DNA of 46,058 bases from a virus. The translations under genes were made by a program, and so were the position numbers. The DNA is taken from positions 1-46,058 of the IMG/VR virus record IMGVR_UViG_3300021479_000029. One strand, written 5' to 3'. Below, piece by piece: positions 35,065 to 43,083 of the stretch. The notes under the pieces were generated by a model that was not told where the DNA came from, made no database searches, and was given only the letters and a program-made list of their open reading frames with translations. How positions within the stretch are numbered: position 1 is the stretch's first letter; each line of letters starts with the position of its first letter.

Positions 35065-37011
35065 CTAGAAGGTGATGACGTCCGCGATGGTGCGCAGCTT
35101 CATCGTCAGAATGCCGCCGTACCCGGCGGTGTTGGGTCCCGGCTCCGCCTTCTGCACGAACTGGAACTCGTCAATGATGACCAGGTAGGACTTGTTCTGC
35201 TGCAGATCCTGGAAGGTGACCGAGTCGCCCTTCTGGGCGATCTGCTCGAACTGCTCCAGCCTGGCCAGCGATCGGTTCTCGTAGCCGACGTTCTGCCCGT
35301 TCTTGTCGCGCTCGATGTCGAAGCAGTAGACGGGCACGGTGAAGATGCGCTGGCGCACCGAGCCCGGGATCACCTTGAACTGCCAGCCGTTGACCACCAT
35401 GCCCTTGGTGGTGTCGTTCACCGACCGGCCGAAGTCGAGCCGCAGCTTGACCCACTCGCTGGCCGAGGGGGGCACCGACAGCAGGACGTTCTCGATCTGC
35501 ACCGCACTGCCCTCGGTCACCGACACCACGGAAGTGGTGCCGCCACCCGTGTCCTCGATGGAGCAGCCCAGCGTCCCGAAGAAGGAGGCGGGGGTCTTGA
35601 CCGACAGGAACTTGAAGATCTTCGGTTCCTGGGTGTTGAACCTGATGCGGGCCGTCTCGAAGTAGCCGGTCGGCTCCAGCACGGTGGCCGACTCCAGGTA
35701 GGCCCCCTGGCCCACCACCGCGAAGACCATGCGGTCCGAGTTGCCGAAGTTGGTCACGCCCGTGGTGTTGCCGGTGGCGTGCGCCTGCAGATCGGTGGCG
35801 TACGCGAAGCGTGCGCCCGAGATCTGACCGGCCGAGGAGTTGTCGGCGATCGGCATGCCCAGGTCGATCCGCCACAGACCCGAGTTGCCGTCGATGTTGT
35901 TGGTCGCGCCCACGAAGAAGAAGCGGTCGTAGGCACCGCAGGAGTAGGTGGGCCCGGTGATCAGCAGCGGCCCGTAGGCGATGTCCCCGTTGGTGTCGAT
36001 CTGCCCGACCCGGAAGCCACGGTTGGTGGAGATCCCCACGAAGGAGCCCAGGTAGGTCACCAGGTTGTTGACGAACTCCCCGTTGGGCAGCTCGCAGGTG
36101 ATGGTGCCGCCGTTGCTCAGCGTGGGGACCACGCCGCTGGAGTTCAGCACGAACTTGTAGATCGACGACTTGGACCCGGCGAACCCTGCCGCATAGATGG
36201 CGTTGGGTCCGTCCGAGATGGACGTCCAGACCCAGCTGGGGTTCAGGTGCGTGAAGCGCAGATCGCCAGGGGCCAGCGCCGGGCCTGCCGTCACCAGCTC
36301 GTAGAGCTTGTTGTCGATGCCCGCCATCAGGCGGCCCTTGGTCCAGTCGATCACCACGTTGGTGGTGCCGGTGTTGTAGATCTTCGCTCCGGCACCGGAC
36401 CCGGTGCCCTGCCAGATGCCGACGTTGTCAGCCACCAGGTAGTGGGTGCCGTCGGTGGTCAGGGACCTTATGACGGCGCTGCCGCCCCAGGTGACGGCGG
36501 TCGCCGTGGTGCCGTCGTCGCTCTTCAGGTTGGCGTTGACCGCCGACCAGTAGCGGTCAGCGCCGTCGTTGTAGCCCTGGACGAAGTGGGTGTTGGCCGA
36601 CCCGTCGGCGATGCGCTGCGTGGTGGAGCGCAGCATGGACAGCTGGCCGTCGACCCAGGGGTTGAGCCCCACACTGTGCCCGTAGCGGATGGTGTGCCGG
36701 TTCTGCAGGTTGGCAGCGCCCACCTGGTCCGGGTCCTGGTACAGCAGGCCCTCGCCGCCGATGAAGGTGGGCTGGCTGCGCAGCCACCAGTCGACCAGCG
36801 ACTGCTCGCCCGCCTCGCGGGCGTTGTCGAACTGCTGCTTACGGATCGGGGCCAGCTCCCTGGCCATCGGGTTCTGGTCACTGCTGGCCGACAGCCAGGG
36901 CATGCCGCCGATGGCGAAGTCATAGGCCACGTCCTTGAGGACGAAGGTCTTGGACTGCGCTGACGTCCTTCCCGAGAACGGGAAGGGCAGCCGCTGGGTG
37001 ATGCCCGTCAT
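35065..37011 (-). CDS. Tail/nozzle-like beta-propeller virion protein, 648 aa
   Basis: ATG 37011 begins three bases after the fibre-like gene. The N-terminus includes the pattern QPTFIGGEGLLYQDPDQVGA. The middle 300 residues are repeated strand units (GTHYLVADNVGIWQG, RLMAGIDNKLYELV, AIYAAGFAGSKSSIYKFV, RFFFVGATNNIDGNSGLWRI) like blades of a beta-propeller. A jelly-roll-like region (LSVKTPASFFGTLGCSIEDT) follows, and the C-terminus is EQFEQIAQKGDSVTFQDLQ. Propeller tail-hub or nozzle proteins occur in podoviruses and some siphoviruses. The assignment is by strand pattern and location next to connector and fibre-like genes. Confidence 0.68.
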   Translation of the reverse strand: MTGITQRLPFPFSGRTSAQSKTFVLKDVAYDFAIGGMPWLSASSDQNPMARELAPIRKQQFDNAREAGEQSLVDWWLRSQPTFIGGEGLLYQDPDQVGAANLQNRHTIRYGHSVGLNPWVDGQLSMLRSTTQRIADGSANTHFVQGYNDGADRYWSAVNANLKSDDGTTATAVTWGGSAVIRSLTTDGTHYLVADNVGIWQGTGSGAGAKIYNTGTTNVVIDWTKGRLMAGIDNKLYELVTAGPALAPGDLRFTHLNPSWVWTSISDGPNAIYAAGFAGSKSSIYKFVLNSSGVVPTLSNGGTITCELPNGEFVNNLVTYLGSFVGISTNRGFRVGQIDTNGDIAYGPLLITGPTYSCGAYDRFFFVGATNNIDGNSGLWRIDLGMPIADNSSAGQISGARFAYATDLQAHATGNTTGVTNFGNSDRMVFAVVGQGAYLESATVLEPTGYFETARIRFNTQEPKIFKFLSVKTPASFFGTLGCSIEDTGGGTTSVVSVTEGSAVQIENVLLSVPPSASEWVKLRLDFGRSVNDTTKGMVVNGWQFKVIPGSVRQRIFTVPVYCFDIERDKNGQNVGYENRSLARLEQFEQIAQKGDSVTFQDLQQNKSYLVIIDEFQFVQKAEPGPNTAGYGGILTMKLRTIADVITF

Positions 37012-37014
37012 GGA

Positions 37015-38379
37015 TCACACCCCGATGGCGGTAGCGGTCATGTAGGCGTAGAGACGGGTGAGCGTGGAGGCCGAGGACACCCGCCCCTTCGGGGTGAAGG
37101 TGACCGTCTCGCCCGCCACCGCGCCCGTGATCACCTTCTCGATGAAGCTGATCACCTCGGTGGTGCTGGTGACGAACCCGGCCCCGGTGTCGGTGGCCGT
37201 GAACAGCGTGCCCGAGCTGGAGCCCACCGCGTCGAAGGAGATCAGTCCGGTAGCCGCGACCGACTCGGTCAGGTAGGAGCGCATCGTGAAGTGCAGCTTG
37301 CCCGAAGGCGGCACCACGGCCGCCAGCGTGGTGCCCGACGCGAAGGCGGCATAGGTGCCGCTGGAGGTGGTGCGACTGGAGGTGTCCTCCGCCACGGTCA
37401 CCGCCAGGTTGGCGTAGGTGCCCGCCGTGGTGATGCTGCCGGTGGCCCCCACCGCGAACAGCGTGGTGTTGTTGGCCGCGTTGTTGACGTGGATGATGTC
37501 GTTGACCGGCGCGCTGTCGGTACCCCGGAAGACGGCCAGCTGGGTGGTGTCAGCGCCATTGCCGCCGATGAAGCCGCGCAGGAAGACGCCCTCGCCCAGC
37601 GAGTTGATACGCGACTGGGTGACCCCGTTGATCTGCCAGCGCTCCAGGTCCACTGATACGGCAGTGGGGGCGTTGATCAGGAAGGGCACCGTGGCCGTGT
37701 CCACCGGAGCCACCGTGACCGCGCCCTTGGCCCCCACGGTGAACAGTGGGGTGGGCGTGCTGTTGTTCAGCACCAGCAGGTTGCCGGTGGCCGCAGCAGC
37801 GGCCTGCAGCGTGATGCCCACATTCCCGGCGGCGGCCAGCGGCAGGCTGATGGCCGGGTTGCCGCTGAAGGTGGGCGAACCGGTGAAGCTGGGGTTGACG
37901 CTGAAGACGGGCGATCCCGTGAAGGGGATCGCCCCGGAGAAGGTGGGCGTACCGGCCATGGTGCCGGTCCAGGCACCCGAGAAGATGCCAGCGTTGTAGG
38001 TCTTGTTGGTCAGCGTCTGGCTGTCGCTGGTGCCCACGATGGTGCCCGCCACGCCGTGGACGGTCGCTGTGGCGACCTCATGGGTCCGGAAGTCGGTGGC
38101 GTCCTGTGCGCAGTAGACGTGCCGTGCGACAGCGCCCAGGCTGTGCGAGGCGGCGCTGGTGCCGTTGAAGGCACGCACGATCGTCAGGGTGTTGGCCGAG
38201 TTGTTGGTGACCTTGACCAGCTCTTCGCCCGCCACGCCGTAGTCCAGCGCCACGATGAACGGGTAGCTGACCGGCCAGCCGGTGGTGTCGCCCACCGTAA
38301 CGCTGGTCGCGCCCGCCGAGATGGAGCCGGACAGGGCGGTCTGCACGGCGGTTGAACTGTAATAGTAGTTGTTCGCCAT
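37015..38379 (-). CDS. Tail fibre/spike-like protein, 454 aa
   Basis: ATG 38379. The N-terminal 100 residues resemble a tail-attachment domain (GATSVTVGDTTGWPVSYPFI). Residues 135-180 contain short repeats (GTPTFSGAIPFTGSPVFSVN, FTGSPTFSGNP), followed by Ala/Gly/Thr-rich strand segments (LFTVGAKGAVTV, LFAVGATGSITT) typical of trimeric beta-structured fibres. The last 90 residues look like a globular beta domain (LHFTMRSYLTESVAATGLIS). It should bind the host surface, and the receptor is unknown. Confidence 0.75.
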   Translation of the reverse strand: MANNYYYSSTAVQTALSGSISAGATSVTVGDTTGWPVSYPFIVALDYGVAGEELVKVTNNSANTLTIVRAFNGTSAASHSLGAVARHVYCAQDATDFRTHEVATATVHGVAGTIVGTSDSQTLTNKTYNAGIFSGAWTGTMAGTPTFSGAIPFTGSPVFSVNPSFTGSPTFSGNPAISLPLAAAGNVGITLQAAAAATGNLLVLNNSTPTPLFTVGAKGAVTVAPVDTATVPFLINAPTAVSVDLERWQINGVTQSRINSLGEGVFLRGFIGGNGADTTQLAVFRGTDSAPVNDIIHVNNAANNTTLFAVGATGSITTAGTYANLAVTVAEDTSSRTTSSGTYAAFASGTTLAAVVPPSGKLHFTMRSYLTESVAATGLISFDAVGSSSGTLFTATDTGAGFVTSTTEVISFIEKVITGAVAGETVTFTPKGRVSSASTLTRLYAYMTATAIGV

Positions 38380-38382
38380 GGC

Positions 38383-39303
38383 TCAGCTCCCCTGGAAGGT
38401 GGCGAAGTTGGGGATCTCCTCCATCATGCGGGCGCGCTCGGCGTCCAGGCGCTGCTGGTAGAGAGCCATGTAGTACTGCGCCGCTTTGGCCGCCGACCCG
38501 GCAGGCACCAGCGGGCTGCGCTCGGTCGCCTCGATCGAGTGCTGCTGCAGGCGTGCGGCCTCATAGGTGGGCAGCAGGCGCGAGATCGCGCCGAACACCA
38601 CGATGTCCACCGTGCGCTCCGGAAAGCCGGTGGTGGTCGCGTAGTCGTCCGAGTTGTTCACCAGCGGCGTGGGGGTGGTCGAGTAGACCACCTTCATCTG
38701 CCGACCAGGGGTGACGAAGTCGAAGATCTGGATCGACTTCCCCGAAGGGAAGTCGGTGGTGGCCTGAGTGTCGGCCATCGGGTTGTAGCGCCAATTGGGC
38801 AGCGGCTGCCAGATCTTGGTGGGGCCCACCAGCTGACCCACCACATACCAGACGTCGTCCACGGCAGCGGGCAGCGGGTACTCGTAGACGGGTGCCAGCT
38901 TGGTGATCTCGGTGGAACCGAAGACCACCAGCTGCGGGTACATCGCCAGGATGGTGTCGTTGATGGCGTCCTTGAGCCGCTGGCGCGGGAACTTGGGGGC
39001 CATCGTGATCAGCACACCCGAGTTGTGCGCAGCCGCGACCGTGTTGTCACGGCCGCGCCCGTTGAGTCCTGCCATCACCTGCACGATGCCGGTGGTCCGG
39101 TCGATCGAGTTGATGAGGATCAACTCGTCCTCGATCTCCAGCGTGCCCCGGAAGACGTTCTGGTCGGTGCCGGTGTCGATGGTGAAGCTGGTGTCGGTGC
39201 TGAGCATGGACTGGGCCAGCGAGGAGTACTGCTCCTGGTCCTGGGTGAAGCCCAGGATCGCGGTGCGCACCCTGCCCATGATCTGCTCGAAGCTGGTTGC
39301 CAT
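38383..39303 (-). CDS. Head-tail adaptor-like protein, 306 aa
   Basis: ATG 39303. The product begins MATSFEQIMGRVRTAILGFT, has strand segments (RGTLEIEDELILINSIDRTT, MAGLNGRGRDNTV) and a helical C-terminal third ending QQRLDAERARMMEEIPNFAT. The DAINDTILAMYPQLVVFGST region resembles podoviral adaptor proteins that join portal to tail. This is a tentative match supported by its place between small head proteins and tail fibre and nozzle genes. Confidence 0.62.
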   Translation of the reverse strand: MATSFEQIMGRVRTAILGFTQDQEQYSSLAQSMLSTDTSFTIDTGTDQNVFRGTLEIEDELILINSIDRTTGIVQVMAGLNGRGRDNTVAAAHNSGVLITMAPKFPRQRLKDAINDTILAMYPQLVVFGSTEITKLAPVYEYPLPAAVDDVWYVVGQLVGPTKIWQPLPNWRYNPMADTQATTDFPSGKSIQIFDFVTPGRQMKVVYSTTPTPLVNNSDDYATTTGFPERTVDIVVFGAISRLLPTYEAARLQQHSIEATERSPLVPAGSAAKAAQYYMALYQQRLDAERARMMEEIPNFATFQGS

Positions 39304-39318
39304 GCTCAGCCACCTCCC

Positions 39319-39699
39319 TCAGTAGCTTGCGCGGTTGCAGGTGATGAGGGCCGCGTACACCGCTCCGGTGGTTGCGGTGCCCACAGCGGTCACCGTAAGG
39401 GCTGTGGCGTTGTCGCACAGCACCCGCAGCTTGTAGGGGCCGGGGCCGTTGGTGGTGCCCACGGCGGTGGACGCATAGGGCAGCCGAGCGATGACCGTGG
39501 TCGTCCCGAACTTCACGTTCATGTTGTTGGAGTCGGTGGCGACAGCGGCCGTGCCGCTGATCGACACCCAGATCTCCACGTCCCACATGCCGACCGCAGG
39601 GGTCACGGAAGCGATGACAGTGCCAGCCGTGGGCGTAGTGACAGGCGCAGTCTGCGATGCGACCGAGGTCTGCGCGAAAAGTACTGCTCCATCAGGCAT
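39319..39699 (-). CDS. Beta-rich small virion protein, 126 aa (paralog of next upstream gene)
   Basis: ATG 39699 follows AAGGGGAGG. The product shows TPTAGTVIASVTPAVGMWDV, then VSISGTAAVATDSNNMNVKF and further strands. The preceding gene product carries the same order (TPTAGTAVATLAAPAAGNYK ... VAVTGTATTAAADSNNMNL), so the two are tandem paralogs. A jelly-roll-like virion decoration or collar role is plausible. Confidence 0.72.
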   Translation of the reverse strand: MPDGAVLFAQTSVASQTAPVTTPTAGTVIASVTPAVGMWDVEIWVSISGTAAVATDSNNMNVKFGTTTVIARLPYASTAVGTTNGPGPYKLRVLCDNATALTVTAVGTATTGAVYAALITCNRASY

Positions 39700-40079
39700 G
39701 GCTGCCTCCCCTTACTGGAAGTAACCGACGGCCGTACCCACTGCCGAGGTGCATCCGTGGAAGTTGAGCTGAAGTGTGACGGGATGCGTCCCGTCAGGTT
39801 CATGTTGTTGCTGTCGGCTGCTGCCGTGGTGGCCGTGCCGGTCACGGCCACCGACACCTGGATCTTGTAGTTGCCTGCGGCGGGAGCCGCCAGCGTGGCA
39901 ACCGCAGTGCCTGCGGTGGGGGTGGCTGCGGTGGCGCTCGACGCCACCAGCGTGTTGTGGGTCGTGGGAGCGATGAAGGTGGGGGTGGCGGATGTGCCGC
40001 CATTGCCGATCAGCGTGCCGTCAGGGTTGACTGCTACGACGACCTGCTCCCCCACCTGGTTGATGACACTGACGGCCAC
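39603..40079 (-). CDS. Small virion protein with apparent frameshift, 158 aa as read
   Basis: ATG 40079. Residues 1-94 are good beta-rich sequence (VVVAVNPDGTLIGNGGTSAT ... AADSNNMNL). After that the frame becomes Ser/Arg/Pro-rich and overlaps the next gene by 97 bases. Re-reading from base 39795 in the other phase gives DGTHPVTLQLNFHGCTSAVG and then TAVGYFQ with a stop at 39712, just before the next ribosome-binding site; this is the more natural end. The phase change coincides with a hairpin at 39778-39795 (GACGGGA/TCCCGTC, loop TGCG). A lost base, an assembly error or a programmed shift are all possible. Confidence 0.65.
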   Translation of the reverse strand: MAVSVINQVGEQVVVAVNPDGTLIGNGGTSATPTFIAPTTHNTLVASSATAATPTAGTAVATLAAPAAGNYKIQVSVAVTGTATTAAADSNNMNLTGRIPSHFSSTSTDAPRQWVRPSVTSSKGRQPCLMEQYFSRRPRSHRRLRLSLRPRLALSSLP

Positions 40080-40082
40080 TGG

Positions 40083-40364
40083 TCACCCCGGCATCGGGTC
40101 GGCTCGGCTGAAGTCTCGCCCGTAGGCGGCCCCCGCCTTGTCGGACTCGCGCATCGCGTGCACGATCTTGGGCATGGTGGTGCCGTCAGGCTGGATGCCC
40201 TCCTTGCGGACCTGCCGGTAGAGGTTGAGTTCCTTGTCCCACAGCTTCTGGGTGGTGGCGTCCCCGCCACCCTGGCCGCAGAAGGCCACCTTGGTGCCTG
40301 CGGCTCGCAGGCACTCGTGATAGCTGCCGTGGTCCTGGCTCTTGCAGCCAGACCGGCAGGCCAT
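40083..40364 (-). CDS. Cys-rich small protein, 93 aa
   Basis: ATG 40364 overlaps the previous stop as TGATG. The N-terminus MACRSGCKSQDHGSYHECLR with a further Cys (AFCGQGG) recalls small actinophage head-region proteins that begin with a CR-GC--DH motif. The remainder is helical (TTQKLWDKELNLYRQVRKEG). Likely structural or assembly function; the metal-binding part is inferred. Confidence 0.7.
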   Translation of the reverse strand: MACRSGCKSQDHGSYHECLRAAGTKVAFCGQGGGDATTQKLWDKELNLYRQVRKEGIQPDGTTMPKIVHAMRESDKAGAAYGRDFSRADPMPG

Positions 40365-40612
40365 CAGAGGTCGTCCGCATCGCGGTAGACGCCCTGCACG
40401 TTGCTGTCGTCGCAGGAGACCACGCTGTACGGGCTGCCGCCCGCTCCACGGATCGGCACGACCTCGGCAGCCTGCGCGATGGTCAGCGCCTCATTGCCGT
40501 TGACCAGGATGGTCGCACCACCGGGTGTGCAGGGGCAGTTGTCGCTGTGCCCCGCATGCGGGCAGTCCGGGTGTGCCGCCGGGCTGTACATCTGGATGTT
40601 GAGGTCACTCAT
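40364..40612 (-). CDS. Cys/His-containing small head-region protein, 82 aa
   Basis: ATG 40612 overlaps the previous stop as TGATG. The sequence has YSPAAHPDCPHAGHSDNCPC early, then strands (GATILVNGNEALTIAQAAEV) and a C-terminal CDDSNVQGVYRDADD. The early Cys/His cluster could bind zinc. It lies between two other small head-region genes. Function unknown. Confidence 0.68.
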   Translation of the reverse strand: MSDLNIQMYSPAAHPDCPHAGHSDNCPCTPGGATILVNGNEALTIAQAAEVVPIRGAGGSPYSVVSCDDSNVQGVYRDADDL

Positions 40613-40797
40613 CACTTGCCGCCCTTCTTGGCGTTGCCCTTGACCTTGCTCAGGTTGGGATTCGCCTTCTTGGCCGCAGGGGATGCCTTGCGTGCACCGG
40701 CGGCCAAGATGGCCCCCGCGCGGTCCTGGCTGACGCCCTGCTTCGCGGCGACCTGCTTGCTCGCAGCCGCGAAGCCCATGCCCTTCTTAGCCGCCAT
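40612..40797 (-). CDS. Lys/Ala-rich small protein, 61 aa
   Basis: ATG 40797 follows AGGAGAG. The product MAAKKGMGFAAASKQVAAKQ continues GVSQDRAGAILAAGARKASP and ends in a Lys-rich tail. Similar short proteins accompany structural genes in many actinophages; the helical, positively charged nature would suit DNA or capsid interior binding. No function is established. Confidence 0.7.
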   Translation of the reverse strand: MAAKKGMGFAAASKQVAAKQGVSQDRAGAILAAGARKASPAAKKANPNLSKVKGNAKKGGK

Positions 40798-40805
40798 GAT
40801 CTCTC

Positions 40806-41084
40806 CTACGCGGGTACGAAGTTCGCGGAGGTGACATTCACGCCGCCCGCGATCAGGTTGGCCTTGGTGGTGTCGTCCACCGTGTACTGATGGCCGCCCT
40901 GGTAGAAGTTGGCGGCCGTAGCGATGTCGTCCTGCGTGGGAAACCGCAGGGCACGGAAGGTGCCCTGCGGTCGTTCCACGATGGAGATGCCCTGCGCCAG
41001 CTTGAGGCGGCGCAGAAGGGGGTCGTAGTTCCACTGGGGCAGCCCCTCGTCCACATGGTTGAGAGTGAAGATCCAGCTGGCCAC
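40806..41084 (-). CDS. Small head-region protein, 92 aa
   Basis: Start set at GTG 41084 because AGGAGG lies four bases upstream. The product reads ASWIFTLNHVDEGLPQWNYD, LRRLKLAQGISIVERPQGTF, then a helix and DTTKANLIAGGVNVTSANFV. It is mixed alpha/beta with no motif. Position after the capsid genes suggests a head completion or decoration protein. Confidence 0.7.
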   Translation of the reverse strand: MASWIFTLNHVDEGLPQWNYDPLLRRLKLAQGISIVERPQGTFRALRFPTQDDIATAANFYQGGHQYTVDDTTKANLIAGGVNVTSANFVPA

Positions 41085-41095
41085 GACCCCTCCTG

Positions 41096-41413
41096 TCAGC
41101 TCTTGACGATGCTGAAGTAGTTCGTGCCGTCGGACACGAACATGACCCCGTGGACCGCGCCGGAGGCGAGGACCAGGGTCGCGCCGCCATCGATGGTGCT
41201 GGTGGTCGGCGTGATGGTGACCGAGTTCGTCGTGCCGGTGGTGCGCACGAAGAAGGGCCGGCCCGACTGCCAGTCGGCACCGGCCTGCGGCACCGTGATG
41301 GTGATCGCACCACCGGACGGGTCGCAGAGCAGGACCGAGTCGTTGGTGGTCATGGTGTAAGCCGCAGCCGTGACCTTGGTGATGGTGTACGAGGTGTTGT
41401 CCATACCAGACAT
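41096..41413 (-). CDS. Candidate capsid decoration/fibre-like protein, 105 aa
   Basis: ATG 41413 follows AGGAGGT. Almost the whole product is beta-strand with Thr/Ser/Gly turns (TYTMTTNDSVLLCDPSGGAI-type segments, TVPQAGADWQSGRPFFVRTT, VTITPTTSTIDGGATLVLA). It comes directly after the major capsid gene, the usual place for decoration proteins. The assignment rests on fold pattern and place. Confidence 0.66.
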   Translation of the reverse strand: MSGMDNTSYTITKVTAAAYTMTTNDSVLLCDPSGGAITITVPQAGADWQSGRPFFVRTTGTTNSVTITPTTSTIDGGATLVLASGAVHGVMFVSDGTNYFSIVKS

Positions 41414-41428
41414 GCCTGGTACCTCCTA

Positions 41429-42397
41429 TCAGCTCTGGTCGATCGTGGAGCTGGTCTCCACGCGGATGAGGGACTCCTGGCGGTAGATGCTCCAACCGGC
41501 CACGCCGTACCAGCCGATGGGCCGGAACCGCATCAGCTTGTCGGTGATGGGGCCGGGGATGACGTGGAACTCGTCCGCGCACGCCTCGGACAGCGCCTGC
41601 TGTCCGGCGAAGTAGGTGCGGAAGCGTCGCACGGTGCCACCAGCGCCAGCGTCCGCCGCGTTGAAGCAGCGGGGGGACTCGACGTAGTAGGCACCCTCGT
41701 AGGAGCCGATCTCGCCAGCCCAGATGTTGCCTGCAGCCGAGTAGTTGTGCGGATCACGCCACGCGGCAGCGCCGGTGTCGGAGCGGAGGTCGTAGGAGAC
41801 CTCGGGGTGGATCGCCGCCCAGTAGAGCGAACCCTTGCGGGGCACCGCCTTGTTGGTGCGCAGCTTGACCACAGCCAGGCGACCGAGGCTGGACTTGAAG
41901 CCGTCGGTGCCGACCAGGGTGGTCGCCGTGGTGTTCACGGTCGCGTTGGTGACGTAGGTGGTCGTACCGGCCTGCAGCTGGATCAGGTTCGATCCGCCAC
42001 GGATGACGTTCTGGACCACCAGGTCGACGGAGTCGGCCATGTTGTACGCCACGATGTTGGCGACGGCCGGGTCGACGTCGGTCAGCGAGAACAGGTACAG
42101 CTTGCGGGTGCGGAGCACCGGGTTGCCGTACTCGTTCAGGGTGATCGTGACGGTGGTGGGGTTACCCAGCGCCACCGAGTCAGGGTCGACGTTCTCGGTC
42201 AGGGTCGCAGTCTGCTGCGCCAGGTCCTGGAAGCGCTCCAGCACGACCGACCCACCGGGGGCGGTCTGCTGAGCAGGACGCTTGTCCGCCACCTGGCGGA
42301 ACATGGGCTGCGAACGGAGAGCGAACTCGAACAGCTTGTCGTACGCGGTCTGGACCGCGTTGGACATAGCCGTGGTATCGGTATACGCGTTAGCCAT
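41429..42397 (-). CDS. Major capsid protein, N4-gp56-like, 322 aa
   Basis: ATG 42397 behind GGGAGGTGAG. Residues show the N4-gp56-family order: AVQTAYDKLFEFALRSQPMF at the start, TVTITLNEYGNPVLRTRKLY, YWAAIHPEVSYDLRSDTGAA, WAGEIGSYEGAYYVESPRCF, and DKLMRFRPIGWYGVAGWSIY. This is an HK97-fold shell protein, expected at about 415 copies if the head is T=7. The scaffold gene precedes it, as usual. The 48-base gap between the two contains a CCCCC/GGGGG hairpin. Confidence 0.9.
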   Translation of the reverse strand: MANAYTDTTAMSNAVQTAYDKLFEFALRSQPMFRQVADKRPAQQTAPGGSVVLERFQDLAQQTATLTENVDPDSVALGNPTTVTITLNEYGNPVLRTRKLYLFSLTDVDPAVANIVAYNMADSVDLVVQNVIRGGSNLIQLQAGTTTYVTNATVNTTATTLVGTDGFKSSLGRLAVVKLRTNKAVPRKGSLYWAAIHPEVSYDLRSDTGAAAWRDPHNYSAAGNIWAGEIGSYEGAYYVESPRCFNAADAGAGGTVRRFRTYFAGQQALSEACADEFHVIPGPITDKLMRFRPIGWYGVAGWSIYRQESLIRVETSSTIDQS

Positions 42398-42410
42398 GCG
42401 GGACTCACCT

Positions 42411-42424
42411 CCCCCTTCAGGGGG
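42411..42424. other. Hairpin between scaffold and capsid genes
   Basis: CCCCC (42411-42415) and GGGGG (42420-42424) with loop TTCA lie just upstream of the capsid ribosome-binding site on the minus strand. Such a small hairpin could set the relative yield of scaffold and capsid transcripts or shield the ribosome-binding site; nothing more is visible. Confidence 0.4.
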
Positions 42425-42446
42425 CCTCTAGACGGTCGAGGGCGAG

Positions 42447-42977
42447 TCAGGAGAGCATGTCGTAGTTCCAGCCATGGGCGCGAGCCACCTGCTGGAATTC
42501 CTCCGGGGTGTTGGTTGCCCGCAGCGCCGCTGCGATGGCGTCATCCCCCGACAGCACCTGCCCGTTGCCGTCCACACCGGCCGCGTTCATGCGCTGCTGA
42601 GTCTCCTGACTGTTGGTGGAGACCGTCGAAGCCGGAGCACCGCCCTGCGCAGTCTGCTGCGCGTAGGACTGAGGCTCCGTCTTGACCAGGTAGGCGGCGT
42701 TAGCCGTCAGCCAGTCCTCCACCTTGTCGGGGTCGCCGTTGTAGAGCGCTGCCGCTCCCGGGGCGTACCCCCGGGCCACCAGCTCCTGAGTCACCTTGCT
42801 CTGCCGACTCTCGGCTCGCAGAGCGTCAATCTCTGCTCGCATGTCCGCTAGCGCCTTGGAGTCCTTCTCCATCTTGTCCCGGTACCAACCGGGTGCCTTG
42901 GATGGGTCAGGCTCTTGCGTCTGCGCGGGGTCGTCCTGCGGAGGGTAACCGTTGTAGCTGAAGCCCATGTCGCTCAT
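42447..42977 (-). CDS. Scaffolding protein, 176 aa
   Basis: ATG 42977. The product is hydrophilic with a Pro/Asp/Gln-rich start (YPPQDDPAQTQEPDPSKAPG), a charged coiled-coil helix at residues 35-65 (YRDKMEKDSKALADMRAEID), a helical centre (GDPDKVEDWLTANAAYLV), a Gln/Asn/Ser-rich linker and a C-terminal helix (TPEEFQQVARAHGWNYDML). Length, composition and place directly before the capsid gene are typical of scaffolds. It is the first gene downstream of the second 18-bp control element. Confidence 0.85.
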   Translation of the reverse strand: MSDMGFSYNGYPPQDDPAQTQEPDPSKAPGWYRDKMEKDSKALADMRAEIDALRAESRQSKVTQELVARGYAPGAAALYNGDPDKVEDWLTANAAYLVKTEPQSYAQQTAQGGAPASTVSTNSQETQQRMNAAGVDGNGQVLSGDDAIAAALRATNTPEEFQQVARAHGWNYDMLS

Positions 42978-43064
42978 TCGAGCCGTCTCCCTAGTTGAGT
43001 CCGCCGCTGGCCAGCGCCCCAGATGGGGGACTGAGGCGCGCTCCAGCGATCACTGCATGTGTAC

Positions 43065-43082
43065 AGCTTTGCCAAGTCTTTG
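43065..43082 (-). promoter_or_regulatory. 18-bp shared control element, copy 2 (late promoter region)
   Basis: Reads CAAAGACTTGGCAAAGCT on the minus strand, 17/18 identical to 14960-14977. It begins two bases after the 337-residue gene ends and lies in the 106-base gap before scaffold. A TAGACA overlaps its start and TACACA follows at 17-base spacing, a fair promoter by actinobacterial standards. This is likely the start of strong transcription for scaffold, capsid and tail genes. Confidence 0.55.
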
Positions 43083-43083
43083 T

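Noticed and set aside
43065-43082. 18-bp element as part of a coding gene
   Set aside because: It begins outside both flanking genes, in a 106-base gap, and no frame with a start and ribosome site covers it.
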